A stretch of 64,000 bases of DNA from Phycisphaerales bacterium (lineage in GTDB: Bacteria > Planctomycetota > Phycisphaerae > Phycisphaerales > UBA1924). The notes beneath the pieces are model-generated. The model saw only the letters and a program-made list of their open reading frames with translations. It was not told the origin of the DNA and did no database searches. The translations under genes were made by a program, and so were the position numbers. The stretch is from the NCBI GenBank assembly GCA_023382935.1, contig JAHDXL010000004.1:272122-336121 (forward strand), given 5' to 3'. Positions 34,251 through 43,455 of this stretch are shown one piece after another. Within the stretch, counting starts at the first letter, position 1. Every line of letters begins with the position of its first letter.

Positions 34251-36203
34251 TTAGGGGCGGGCGCCAAGCAGGCGTTCGATCTCGCGGTCGAGTTGGCGAC
34301 GGTCGCGCTCGTTGCGGGCCTTGTTGCGGGCCGACTGCAGCAGACCGACGGCAGCCTGTGTCTGATTCTGGTGGGCCAGGGCACGGGCCAGTTCGATGGC
34401 GTCAGGCCCGAGTTGGTCTTCGCGCAGGTGCCCGGAGAGCATCGATGAGACGGCACTGTCGGCGTACAGCCGCAGGCGCGCGGCGTGCCAGAGGGCATCG
34501 AGGAAGATCGGCTCCTTCTGGTCGCGCGGCGAGAGTCTGCGGAAACAGGCGAGCACGTCGTCCGGCTTGCCGGCCAGGAACAGCGGGAGCAGGGCCTCGC
34601 GGGCGACGGTCGAATCGAAGGACTGGGGCTGGTCGCGAAGCAGGGCGCCAGCGAGACGGGCGGCGTCGGCGTGTCGAGCCAGTATGGCCAGCCGGGCCAG
34701 CGCCTCGGAGAACTTGCGATCTACGATGAGCGACTTGACCTCTTCGCCCAGGTCAACGACGTCTTCGAGTGGAACAGCGGCCTCATCGGCGCGCGCGACC
34801 GGCGGAAGTACGGTTGCCAGCGGGTCGCCGAAGGTGGCGATCTTCCAAGCCTGCCCGTCATCAGTACGTACGGCGGCCGCGAAGGGAAGCCCTACGAGGA
34901 GGCGGCGCATCACATAGGGTGTGGGGACAAAGCCTGCGAGCGTGGGTTCCTGTACCGAGCCCGCGTAGGCATAGGCGCCGTGGTCGAGCAGGCGCCCGCC
35001 GACGGTGTCGAGGTTGCCCGGGCGCGTGGCCGAGAAGGAATGCACGAAGTAGACCATCGGAGGGGAGGCGAAGATGGGCACGTCGCCCGGTGCGCCCTCG
35101 CCGGGGCGGAGTCGGAAAAAGTCGCCGTTTCCCATGGTGTTGACTGCCACGAGCCCGGCGTCGATGGCGCGCACGCAGGCGGCCCGCCAGTGCTCGATTC
35201 CCTGGCGAGGTTCGTCGAACAAGGTGGTGGAGATGCCGGCGTTGTTCAGCGCATTGGCGGCCTCGGAGCCGTCGAACAGGCTCCACGGCTCCCCGGGCTC
35301 ATACCCATCGAAGATCCAGGCGGCGGCGGGGCGAAGGAAGAGGCTGCACATGGCCAGGTAGGTCGAGCGAGCCTCGTTGCCGGAGAGTTGCCCGGCGAAA
35401 GCCCAGCGTGCGCCGGTGTCGGTGCGACCAAGGACGTCGGTGGTGGCCAGGAAGTCGGGCGGATCGTCCTTCACGCGGATCTTGCTGGGGCACTCCAGTG
35501 CGAGGGTGATGGCGTCGATGTCGTCGCCGATGCCCGCCCAACTCAGCCCCAGGCCTTCGGCCAATTCGCGCGCGAGGCGCTCGAGGGCGGAGGCCTGATC
35601 CGGGGCGAGGGCGGCGCTGAGTCGGCCGGGGCTGGCGGTGAAGGCCATGACCTGGCGCCGTCCGGCCGCGAGAGCCACGGCCGCGGGCCACTGAGTGCCG
35701 GTCGCGTCAGTGATGACGATGCCCGGGCCCAGCAGGCTATCGGCGCGAAGCGCATCGACCCACTGCTGTGTCGTGGCAGCCGAGCCGGGTTCGAGCGTGG
35801 CGTCGAAGACCGTGCGCTCGAGACGGACGATGCGGTCGGCCGATTCGCCAGGAAGGGCGGCTGCGTCGGCGGGTTCGTAGCGCACCACGCGGGCAGGTTG
35901 AAAGGCGTGAACAAATCGGGCGATGTCCGCCCTGGCCTGCACCGAGCCGTCGTCCCAGAGCACCGGGAAGCGAAGATCGCCCTCCCAGGCGGCGATGGCG
36001 TCGAGATAGGCCCCCGCCCCGCTCACGACCACCACCGTGGGGATTGCGCGCATCTGCGTGTTGGTTTCAAACACCCTTCGACCCAGTTCGGCCGAGGGTG
36101 GGAGCGACTGGGCAGGCGGAGTCGGCGGCGGCGCGGACTCCTGCCCGCAGGCCAGGGCGCTCCACGCGATCATCGCCCACCCGGTCAGTGCGTGTGCGTG
36201 CAT
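34251..36203 (-). CDS. Large secreted protein, C25/gingipain-fold-like
   Basis: 650 residues with a signal peptide (MHAHALTGWAMIAWSALACGQ, possible lipobox) and an alpha/beta N-terminal half. A central segment (RTDTGARWAFAGQLSGNEARSTYL ... AAAWIFDGYEPGEPW) and a later FASPPMVYFVHSFSATRPGNLDTVGGRLLDHGAYAYAGSVQEP recall C25/TIGR03790-type caspase-fold proteins of planctomycetes, but the catalytic His/Cys pair is not evident, so it may be non-proteolytic. The C-terminal about 150 residues look like helical repeats. Start ATG 36203. It diverges from trpE (39-nt gap). Confidence 0.5.
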   Translation of the reverse strand: MHAHALTGWAMIAWSALACGQESAPPPTPPAQSLPPSAELGRRVFETNTQMRAIPTVVVVSGAGAYLDAIAAWEGDLRFPVLWDDGSVQARADIARFVHAFQPARVVRYEPADAAALPGESADRIVRLERTVFDATLEPGSAATTQQWVDALRADSLLGPGIVITDATGTQWPAAVALAAGRRQVMAFTASPGRLSAALAPDQASALERLARELAEGLGLSWAGIGDDIDAITLALECPSKIRVKDDPPDFLATTDVLGRTDTGARWAFAGQLSGNEARSTYLAMCSLFLRPAAAWIFDGYEPGEPWSLFDGSEAANALNNAGISTTLFDEPRQGIEHWRAACVRAIDAGLVAVNTMGNGDFFRLRPGEGAPGDVPIFASPPMVYFVHSFSATRPGNLDTVGGRLLDHGAYAYAGSVQEPTLAGFVPTPYVMRRLLVGLPFAAAVRTDDGQAWKIATFGDPLATVLPPVARADEAAVPLEDVVDLGEEVKSLIVDRKFSEALARLAILARHADAARLAGALLRDQPQSFDSTVAREALLPLFLAGKPDDVLACFRRLSPRDQKEPIFLDALWHAARLRLYADSAVSSMLSGHLREDQLGPDAIELARALAHQNQTQAAVGLLQSARNKARNERDRRQLDREIERLLGARP

Positions 36204-36242
36204 GATGCTCGACTCTAGCAGGGTGGCATAGACTGGCGGACC

Positions 36243-37829
36243 ATGCCCAGCCTTTCCCGCGAGCAGTTCGTGACGCTGTGCCGCTCGGCGGACGAGACTG
36301 ACCGGATTCTCGTCGTGCCCGTCGGCATCCGCCTGCTCAGCGACCAGTTGACGCCCGTGCTGGCCTATCGGCGACTGGTTTCGCCCGATGAGCGGACCGC
36401 TCCGTCGTTCCTGCTCGAGTCGGTCGAGGGCGGCGAGCGCGTGGGGCGGCACTCACTGCTGGGCTCGCGACCGGCGATGGAAGTGCTCGCCAGAGGCCAG
36501 AGCGTTGAACTGATGGACCGTCGCCTGGGGGCGCAGGTTTCGCGGAGCGGCGAAGACCCGTTTGACGTGCTGCGGGCAATCGCGCGTCAGCGCCGGCTGC
36601 TCGTTCCGCCCGGAGCCGTGGAAGGGCGTCGGCTGCCCGACTGCGTGCTGGGGGGGTGGTTCGGATATGCGGCCTACGACTCGGTGCGTTATGCCGAGCC
36701 GGGCAAACTGCCGTGGAGCGGCGCACCGGCCGACGATCGCAACCTGCCGGACCTGCACTTCGGGTATTACGACGGGATCGTGGTGTTCGACCACATCGCC
36801 AAGATGGTGCACCTCGTGCACCTGGCGGAGGTGGAGCCCGGCGCCGACCCAGGCCAGGCCTATGACGCGGCTGTGGAGACGCTGGATCGGCGTGCCGGCG
36901 AAATCCAGGAACACAGCAAGCCGCTTCCGCTGGGTCGCGTGGACGAGGGTGGCCGGGCGCTGGTGCTGCCGTCGAACATGACGCGCGAGCAGCACGCGGA
37001 GATGCTGGCGCGGGCGAAGGAATACATCAGGGCGGGGGACATCTTCCAGGTGGTGCTGGGGCAGCGGTTCGAGCGGCAGAGCAAGGCCGACCCGTTCGAC
37101 GTGTATCGGGCTCTGCGCGCGGTGAATCCCAGCCCGTACATGGTGTACATGCAAGCGGCCGGGTGCATTCTGGTGGCGTCGAGCCCGGAGATCCTGTGCC
37201 GCGTGCGGCGCGAGCACGGGCGAGTGGTGGTGACCAACCGCCCCCTGGCGGGCACGCGCCGGCGCGGTGCGACGCCCGAAGAAGACGCGGCCCTGGAGGC
37301 CGAGTTGCTGTCGGACCCGAAAGAGCGGGCCGAGCACGTGATGCTGGTGGACCTGGGGCGCAATGACGTCGGTCGCGTGGCCGAGCCGGGGAGCATTCGG
37401 CTCGACAAGGTGATGGCCATTGAGCGGTACAGCCACGTCATGCACATCAGTTCGACGGTGACGGGAGAGTTGCGCGAAGGATTGGACGCTTGGGACGCGC
37501 TGCGGGCGGCGTTGCCGGTCGGGACGATCAGCGGGGCACCGAAGATCCGGGCAATGCAGATCATCGATGAACTCGAACCGGTGCGGCGCGGGCCCTATGG
37601 CGGGGGCATGGGCTGGGTGTCGCTGGACGGGCAGATGGACATCGCGCTGACGCTGCGGACCATCGTGGCGCCTACGGGCATGCGGCGCGGGGGTGCGTGG
37701 ACGTATCACATCCAGGCGGCCGGGGGCATCGTGGCCGATTCGCGGACCGAGGCCGAGTACATGGAAACGGTGAACAAGGCGGCGGCGATGGCGCGGGCGG
37801 TGGATCTGGCCGAGCGGGCGTTCGGGTGA
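36243..37829 (+). CDS. trpE: Anthranilate synthase component I (TrpE)
   Basis: Makes anthranilate from chorismate with ammonia supplied by TrpG. The 528 residues have an N-terminal domain with LLESVEGGERVGRHSLLG (LLES is the tryptophan feedback-site motif) and the chorismate-binding C-terminal domain (AGTRRRGATPEEDAALEAELLSDPKERAEHVMLVDLGRNDVGRV, ISGAPKIRAMQIIDELEP). Start ATG 36243. No trpG or other trp genes follow directly. Confidence 0.95.
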   Translation: MPSLSREQFVTLCRSADETDRILVVPVGIRLLSDQLTPVLAYRRLVSPDERTAPSFLLESVEGGERVGRHSLLGSRPAMEVLARGQSVELMDRRLGAQVSRSGEDPFDVLRAIARQRRLLVPPGAVEGRRLPDCVLGGWFGYAAYDSVRYAEPGKLPWSGAPADDRNLPDLHFGYYDGIVVFDHIAKMVHLVHLAEVEPGADPGQAYDAAVETLDRRAGEIQEHSKPLPLGRVDEGGRALVLPSNMTREQHAEMLARAKEYIRAGDIFQVVLGQRFERQSKADPFDVYRALRAVNPSPYMVYMQAAGCILVASSPEILCRVRREHGRVVVTNRPLAGTRRRGATPEEDAALEAELLSDPKERAEHVMLVDLGRNDVGRVAEPGSIRLDKVMAIERYSHVMHISSTVTGELREGLDAWDALRAALPVGTISGAPKIRAMQIIDELEPVRRGPYGGGMGWVSLDGQMDIALTLRTIVAPTGMRRGGAWTYHIQAAGGIVADSRTEAEYMETVNKAAAMARAVDLAERAFG

Positions 37830-37848
37830 ATCGTACCGGCAGCGTCCC

Positions 37849-37887
37849 AAGGCGGGCCCAGCCGGCGCGCGGCGATCCGGCCGCCTT
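37849..37887. terminator. Inverted repeat between convergent trpE and solute-binding gene
   Basis: AAGGCGG (37849-37855) pairs with CCGCCTT (37881-37887), directly abutting the leftward gene stop and 20 nt past trpE. The long inner loop is itself self-complementary. It is probably a shared terminator. Confidence 0.4.
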
Positions 37888-38922
37888 TCACTTGAGCACG
37901 TCCTGACAGATCGCCAATGCTTCGTCGATCTTCGATTCGATCGCCTCGTAGTCGATGGGCCGCCAGGTGGGCGGGGCCCAGCGGGCGAACTCGGCCCGCA
38001 GGTCCGGGCGTACCGGCACATTGTGCGAATCGCTCTCGGCCAGCAGGCGCTCGACCTGCTCACTGAGCAGGAAGTCGATCAGTTGCCTGCCCCGCCCGGG
38101 GTTCGGGCCGCCGCGCACGAGTGCCAGCGTGTTGGGCAGGGCGATCGGGCCTGTGGAGGGGAAGGTGGATTCGAGGTCGAGTTCGGTGGGCTCAAAGGTG
38201 GCCGCGATGGACCATCCATTGCGCTGGGCCGACCACACGTCGTCGGTGTCGGTCATGCAGACGTCGATCTCGCCCTGGCGCACGCCGCGAACGGCGCTGG
38301 CGTTGCCGTCGTAGAGGCGCAGCCCGTTGTCTCGCATGGCCTCGAGCCAGGCACGGAACTGGTCCGGGCCCCATGCATGGAGAAGAATGGCCATGTGGCC
38401 GCGCGTGGTGCCGAACTGCGGGCGTGCCATGCCAATGCGGCCCTTCAGTGCAGGGTCGGTCATCTCGCCGGGCGTGCGCGGCGGCCGGGGCAGGCGCTGT
38501 TCGGAATGGCCAAGCACGCGGAATCGCAGTGCAAAACCGTACCAATGCTCCGACTTCAGGTCACTCGGCCAGCCGCCCGCGATCGCGCGCTCGGAACTCT
38601 GCGAGCGATAGGGCTCGAGGGCGCCCTCGCGGGCCAGGCGGATGGTGCTGAACGGCTCGCTTGACCACCACACGTCGGCCTGTGGGCGTTGCCTTTCAGC
38701 CAATACGCGCTGCATGAGCCCGGTGGTCTTGACCGCCTCGTTGTCGCCGACCACGAGCACGCGCACGCCGGCCTGCCTTTCGAAGGCTGCGACGATCGGG
38801 CGGAGGAACTCTTCATCTACACTGCTGTAGAGAACCACTTCCTCGCGGCCCGGCGCCGGTGTGCGTGAGCAGCCGAGGAATGTGAGTGCGGCCAGCAGGG
38901 CGAGCAGCGTGATGCGTGACAT
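37888..38922 (-). CDS. Iron-type ABC transporter solute-binding lipoprotein
   Basis: A 344-residue periplasmic binding protein family 1 lipoprotein: signal with lipobox LTFLGC, then EEVVLYSSVDEEFLRPIVAAFERQAGVRVLVV, the FbpA/AfuA/FutA-type start. Ligand class is probably ferric iron, inferred from family resemblance. It lacks adjacent permease and ATPase genes; the only matching permease in the window is at 11487-13229 (GTG start). Start ATG 38922. Confidence 0.82.
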   Translation of the reverse strand: MSRITLLALLAALTFLGCSRTPAPGREEVVLYSSVDEEFLRPIVAAFERQAGVRVLVVGDNEAVKTTGLMQRVLAERQRPQADVWWSSEPFSTIRLAREGALEPYRSQSSERAIAGGWPSDLKSEHWYGFALRFRVLGHSEQRLPRPPRTPGEMTDPALKGRIGMARPQFGTTRGHMAILLHAWGPDQFRAWLEAMRDNGLRLYDGNASAVRGVRQGEIDVCMTDTDDVWSAQRNGWSIAATFEPTELDLESTFPSTGPIALPNTLALVRGGPNPGRGRQLIDFLLSEQVERLLAESDSHNVPVRPDLRAEFARWAPPTWRPIDYEAIESKIDEALAICQDVLK

Positions 38923-39144
38923 GGTGGGCAGTGTAAGGTGGCCGCGCCGAACGGGTGGCGGAAGGGGTGCCTCGCTTGAGCCGCACCCGCGCCCAACAGC
39001 AATCTTTGCACGTGTGAGAATGCGGCGATCGGGGCCTTCGGGTCAGGGGAAGAGAGATGTGAGAACCTCCGACGTCGCGATGGCGCACCACTCCCGCTCC
39101 GACCGGACCTGAACGGCCATCGTTGCCGGACCTGCCTGGTCGAA

Positions 39145-39750
39145 CTAGTCCAGGCGTCGTGGGCTGGCCGATGCAACCATGCGGATGGTCGGGGCTTCGA
39201 GGTTGGCGGTGATGGCCGCGTCCTGCAGGTCATTGGGCTGCACGACCATATCGACGGTGACGCGCTTGAGCACCGGGCCGACGTCATACTCCATGATGAA
39301 GTTCAGTTGAGTCAGCCCCGTGATGAGAGGGCGCGAGTTTTCGCTGGTGAGCACGCCGTTCTGATAGGTGGCGACCGTGCAGATGAGGTTCCACTGCTCG
39401 CCGTTCTGCTGGCGAGAGAGGGTGGTAACGCGTGTGGAGTCGGAGCCTGGATCAGTGGTGGTTTCAAACTCGATCCAGTCCGACTCGATGATGGGCGTGA
39501 TGACGGGGTTGGCCGGATAGGGCCCGAAGTTGGACCCATTGCGAATCATGGCCATCAGTCGCTGCATGACGATGCGGCTGACCACATGGGTCGAGGCCGA
39601 ATCGCTGGTGACCTTGTAACTCTTGAAACTGGCATCCAGGGCGGCCAGGGTCGCGGTGAGCAGGGTCGAGGTGATGACCAGCGCGATCAGCATCTCGATG
39701 ATGCTGAACCCGCGGCGATCGAGCCGACGAGAGCGGCGAGGCTGGATCAC
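39145..39750 (-). CDS. PilW-like minor pseudopilin
   Basis: 201 residues with prepilin motif RRG|FSIIEMLIALVITSTLLTATLAALDASF and a globular domain (VSRIVMQRLMAMIRNGSNF) typical of PilW/GspJ minor pilins. The start is GTG 39750, overlapping the stop of the upstream gene as GTGA. Last gene of the pilus operon pilT-gspF-pilV-pilX-pilW. Confidence 0.8.
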   Translation of the reverse strand: MIQPRRSRRLDRRGFSIIEMLIALVITSTLLTATLAALDASFKSYKVTSDSASTHVVSRIVMQRLMAMIRNGSNFGPYPANPVITPIIESDWIEFETTTDPGSDSTRVTTLSRQQNGEQWNLICTVATYQNGVLTSENSRPLITGLTQLNFIMEYDVGPVLKRVTVDMVVQPNDLQDAAITANLEAPTIRMVASASPRRLD

Positions 39751-42665
39751 TGGTGGCCCTCCGTGTACGAACCGGCCAGGGGCGCGATCTGAAGAGGAAG
39801 CAACAACCCGTCGGGCAGGGTCATGTCGGGGTCGTAGGACAGTTCGACGTGTCCGTAGCCGTTCCACGGCACGGGCGTGGCGCCGGCGTTGATCTGGGCC
39901 TGCGTGGGCGTTTCGTCATGCCCCAGGTCGGGCAATCCGTCGCCGTTGAGATCCCAGCCGACGATGCGGTGGCCGTCCACGATGGGCAGTGATTCCGGGT
40001 CAAGCGATTCGTAATCGCCCTCGTCGGGTCCGAAGTAGCCGATGGACGCATTGAACCCGGCGGGGTTTCCCACCGGCTGGCCGTTGATATCCACCAGCGG
40101 GCCTTCGCCTTGGACGGGCTGGAAGGTGAGCAGAAGCGCGCCCTTGATGCTTGCGTTGCCGCGCACGTCGAGCACTCCGGCGATGATGGCGCCCTTCAAC
40201 TGCACATCCTGCTCGGGAGGCGAGTTGAACGACCCGATGTCCACCGAGTAGTTGGGCAGCATCATCGAACTCTTGGTGATCTCATCCATGTCCTCGGGAT
40301 CGGGGTTGAGCAGGGCCGAGCCGGGCTCGTCTGGGTGCTGTTGCAGGAAGCGTGTACCGCCGGTGAACTGGAGTTTGTTGCGCACCTGGGTGTAGTTGGT
40401 CGAGGCTTGGCTGACGATCGAGCCCACGAACAGGCAGTCGTGGAAGCGGATGTTGTTTGAGTACTTCTTGGTGTCGGTGACGCGCTTCCCGTCGATGACC
40501 AGCGGGTCGGGCAGCGCGTTGTAGGCGGCGGCTTGGTAACCGGCAATTTCAGAGATCAGCACGTCGCCCTTGTCGAGGGGGCTGGTGGCCTTCTCTAGGA
40601 TCTGGCTGGGTGGACGCGCGGTGCTGGGCAGGTAGGGGTCGCCGATGACGTCGTTGGCCGGTTCGCTGGTATCGTCGCCATAGGCGACCCGGGCGTAGGC
40701 GGGCTTGGGCCTGCCGGTGTTCGCGTCAAGCACCATCTTGCCGTAGTTTGTCCAGAGCGGGTGGGTGTTTCCGACGGTCGTCTCGACGAGCGTGACGCCA
40801 ATGAACTGGCAGTCCACGAACAACGCATTGAGCCCGCGCGGGATGGTCACGTTGCGGAACGTGAATCGCCGGAACACCGGGCGGTAGTACCAGTCGGCGT
40901 AGTTCGGGCTGTTGAACGGCGACTTCTCGAAGTAGGCATGCTCGGCGTTGTCCGGCAAGCCGTCATAGTTGGCGTCGGGCCACACGGCCGTGAAGTGAGG
41001 GCTATTGCTTCCGCCGGGGTTGTTGGCGGTGTCCCAATAGGTCAGCGCGTTGACGCTGGCTCCAAGTTGCGTGGCCACTTGGGTCCAGAACGGATCCCCG
41101 TCGGCCGCGGCGGCCAGCGCCGCCGTCGTGGAGGCGAAACTGGCGGCGGAAATGTTGGGCAGCGTGTTGTCGTCGGCCTGGAAAAGCAGCGGACTCTCGC
41201 CCTCATTGGGGCGAATTGGTCCGCGCAGGCGCGTGCGATAGTTGCCCTGCTGGGCGGTCCAGTCGTTGGCGTTCACCTTGAACACCAGGCGCCCAGCGAC
41301 CTTGGAGTAGCGGTCCATGCGGTCGACATACCCGTCGCGCCACCCCAGTTCCACGTCGGGGAAGGTGGAAGTCCGGGCGTCGTAATCGAGCGGCGCTTCG
41401 GTGCCGGGCTGGTACATCCGGTCGCCGTTGAGGTCCACCCAGCCGTACACGCCGTTGCGGTTGCGGTCGGGCGTGGAGTTGTCGAGCATGAAAGCCAAGT
41501 CGTCATCGACCGCCGACTCGTCGGCTCGAACGAACTCGGGCGTGGCGCCGGCCGCGCCGGCGGGAGTCCCGGCGATCAGGTTGGCCGAAAGCGTCACGCG
41601 CCCGTCGCCGTCCCTGTCGTAGTGCAGAATGAAGATGTCCAGCTCATCGACGTACCCGTCACCAGTGACGTCCCAGAATGCGTTGTCGTTCTGCCCGTCG
41701 GAGTCGAAGTCCGTGTTGCCCCCGGGGATGCCGCCCGACTCGACCGGATGCCCGATGCGCAGGCGGTTGTCGCCGTCGACGTCGTTGCTGTCGACCCCGG
41801 CAAAAAAGGCCGCCAGTTTGGCATCGAGCACGGGGTCAAGCCCGGCAAAGTCGGAGCGGAGAACGAGCGGGTCGCCCATCTCGAACTCGAGGTCGTCGTA
41901 GCGGGCTCCCAAGTCGCCGACCACCTTCACGTTCTTGCCGATCATGATGCGGCTGGGACTGATGATCGCGTGGTTGACGCGCTTGACCAGGCGATAGTCG
42001 CGGGCGACGGTTCGACGGATCGGCTGATTGTTGCGGCCGTAGTCGAACACGAACCCGTCGACGATTACGCGCACATGCTGCCCATCGGCCAGCGGTGCGT
42101 AGCGGATCTGGAACACCGGAGGCAGCGCTTCGCCCTCGCCAATAGGTTCGACGGCTACCGCGGGGGTGTAAAGCCAGTTCTCCAGCGAGAAGACAGATGA
42201 GTCGGTGCCGCTCGGCGCCGGCCCGATAAAGGCCGCGTCGATGAACTCGGCGCCGGAGATGACATTCAGGTCGGCGTTGTGCCGGTTGAGCAGAGCCTGG
42301 GCCATGCCTGCCGGAAGGTCGGCCTCATTGAAGCCGCTGGAAGGAGGCAGCACCGAGTAGGTACCCAACGCACCGGCGTTGCCCGTCCACAGCGCCTGCG
42401 TAAACGCGGCGTCGATCGTGCTCTGCGACACGATGAAGCGGTTGGCCGCCTCCGTCAGGCGCTGCTCGGCGACCTGGAGCCCCGTTTCCGCCGCAGACAT
42501 GGCGCGCATCACATGCAGGTGCATGGCCGCGGTGCGGATGTTGCCCGTGCTGGCGATGGCCATGGCCGCCACGAGCGAGCCGAAGATGATTAGGAACATC
42601 ATCGCCAGCACCGACGCCACGCCGCGACGGGTTTTCTGCCTGCGAATACGTTTCACCGCACTCAT
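39747..42665 (-). CDS. Giant PilX-like pilus component with EF-hand-like loops
   Basis: 972 residues, start ATG 42665 (MSAVKRIRRQKTRRG, GGAG upstream; an ATGA-overlapping ATG at 42695 is the alternative). The N-terminus resembles PilX: RRGVASVLAMMFLIIFGSLVAAMAIASTGNIRTAAMHLHVMRAMSAAETGLQVAEQRL, a basic patch followed by one membrane helix. The large extracytoplasmic part carries repeated DxDxDG-type calcium loops (DVDGDN, DFDSDGQND, DVTGDGYVD, DRDGDGRVT, DLNGDRM, DANYDGLPD, DLNGDGLPD). It is far longer than typical PilX (about 200). It may be a calcium-dependent tip or adhesin subunit by analogy with PilY1, which is inference. Confidence 0.7.
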   Translation of the reverse strand: MSAVKRIRRQKTRRGVASVLAMMFLIIFGSLVAAMAIASTGNIRTAAMHLHVMRAMSAAETGLQVAEQRLTEAANRFIVSQSTIDAAFTQALWTGNAGALGTYSVLPPSSGFNEADLPAGMAQALLNRHNADLNVISGAEFIDAAFIGPAPSGTDSSVFSLENWLYTPAVAVEPIGEGEALPPVFQIRYAPLADGQHVRVIVDGFVFDYGRNNQPIRRTVARDYRLVKRVNHAIISPSRIMIGKNVKVVGDLGARYDDLEFEMGDPLVLRSDFAGLDPVLDAKLAAFFAGVDSNDVDGDNRLRIGHPVESGGIPGGNTDFDSDGQNDNAFWDVTGDGYVDELDIFILHYDRDGDGRVTLSANLIAGTPAGAAGATPEFVRADESAVDDDLAFMLDNSTPDRNRNGVYGWVDLNGDRMYQPGTEAPLDYDARTSTFPDVELGWRDGYVDRMDRYSKVAGRLVFKVNANDWTAQQGNYRTRLRGPIRPNEGESPLLFQADDNTLPNISAASFASTTAALAAAADGDPFWTQVATQLGASVNALTYWDTANNPGGSNSPHFTAVWPDANYDGLPDNAEHAYFEKSPFNSPNYADWYYRPVFRRFTFRNVTIPRGLNALFVDCQFIGVTLVETTVGNTHPLWTNYGKMVLDANTGRPKPAYARVAYGDDTSEPANDVIGDPYLPSTARPPSQILEKATSPLDKGDVLISEIAGYQAAAYNALPDPLVIDGKRVTDTKKYSNNIRFHDCLFVGSIVSQASTNYTQVRNKLQFTGGTRFLQQHPDEPGSALLNPDPEDMDEITKSSMMLPNYSVDIGSFNSPPEQDVQLKGAIIAGVLDVRGNASIKGALLLTFQPVQGEGPLVDINGQPVGNPAGFNASIGYFGPDEGDYESLDPESLPIVDGHRIVGWDLNGDGLPDLGHDETPTQAQINAGATPVPWNGYGHVELSYDPDMTLPDGLLLPLQIAPLAGSYTEGHQ

Positions 42666-42691
42666 GGTCCTGTGCTCCACACGCCCCCGCG

Positions 42692-43402
42692 TCATGGCAC
42701 GATCCACGTCACGCGCGCGACGACTTCGGCCTCGGTCGCGAACGGAGCCTGATAACTCACTTCCACCGTCACACGCAGCGGATACTCATGCACCTGCCGC
42801 CCGCGGAAACTGCCTGACGCCGGCTCGGTCTGTGCGTCGGGCACCACCGTCCCGGTGTCAAATGGACTGACCTTCTGCACGAACACGGTCTGCGTCCACC
42901 CGGTCATCGGCGCCACCTCTCCCGTTTCTGGGTCGGGGGCGGCCACCGAGCCGTCCGGCCCGATGTTGGGGATCACCTCGCCAAAGGCGTTGACCGGCCC
43001 GGGTAGATCGAGGTCCACCAGGCCGGGAGTGCCGACGAACGAGAAACTGATGCCGTCAAAGTCATCCAGATCGTCGAAGTCGGTCACGAGCACTTCGCCG
43101 GCCTCGGGGCCCCAGCCAACCAGCACCGGAGAGCCAATTTCGCCGCCTTGGAAATACAGCCCCGTGACCGGATCGTGCTTGGGCAGGTTGCGCGTCAGTT
43201 CCCGAATCTCGTTGGCCAGGAAGGTGCCGGTGGCCGCGTGGCTTGACCACAGGTTCGAGCGGATGAAGGCCTGCTGCGCCTCGACCATTGCCACGACGCC
43301 CACGCCAACGATGACCGTGGCCAGCGAGGCCTCGATGAGGGTGAACCCGCCGCGGGCATGGGGCAGGCGCGCCGGTCGGGCGCTGGAACGCAACGTCCGC
43401 AT
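42692..43402 (-). CDS. PilV-like minor pseudopilin
   Basis: 236 residues, prepilin motif RGG|FTLIEASLATVIVGVGVVAMVEAQQAF. PilV/GspI-type minor pseudopilins help initiate assembly. The start is ATG 43402. The stop codon overlaps the potential start of the PilX-like gene. The middle region is Asp/Gly/Pro-rich. Confidence 0.82.
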   Translation of the reverse strand: MRTLRSSARPARLPHARGGFTLIEASLATVIVGVGVVAMVEAQQAFIRSNLWSSHAATGTFLANEIRELTRNLPKHDPVTGLYFQGGEIGSPVLVGWGPEAGEVLVTDFDDLDDFDGISFSFVGTPGLVDLDLPGPVNAFGEVIPNIGPDGSVAAPDPETGEVAPMTGWTQTVFVQKVSPFDTGTVVPDAQTEPASGSFRGRQVHEYPLRVTVEVSYQAPFATEAEVVARVTWIVP

Positions 43403-43455
43403 GGTCTCTCGACCTCCTCTCGCGCGTGCGACGGCGCGATCGGCAGGTCCATCGG

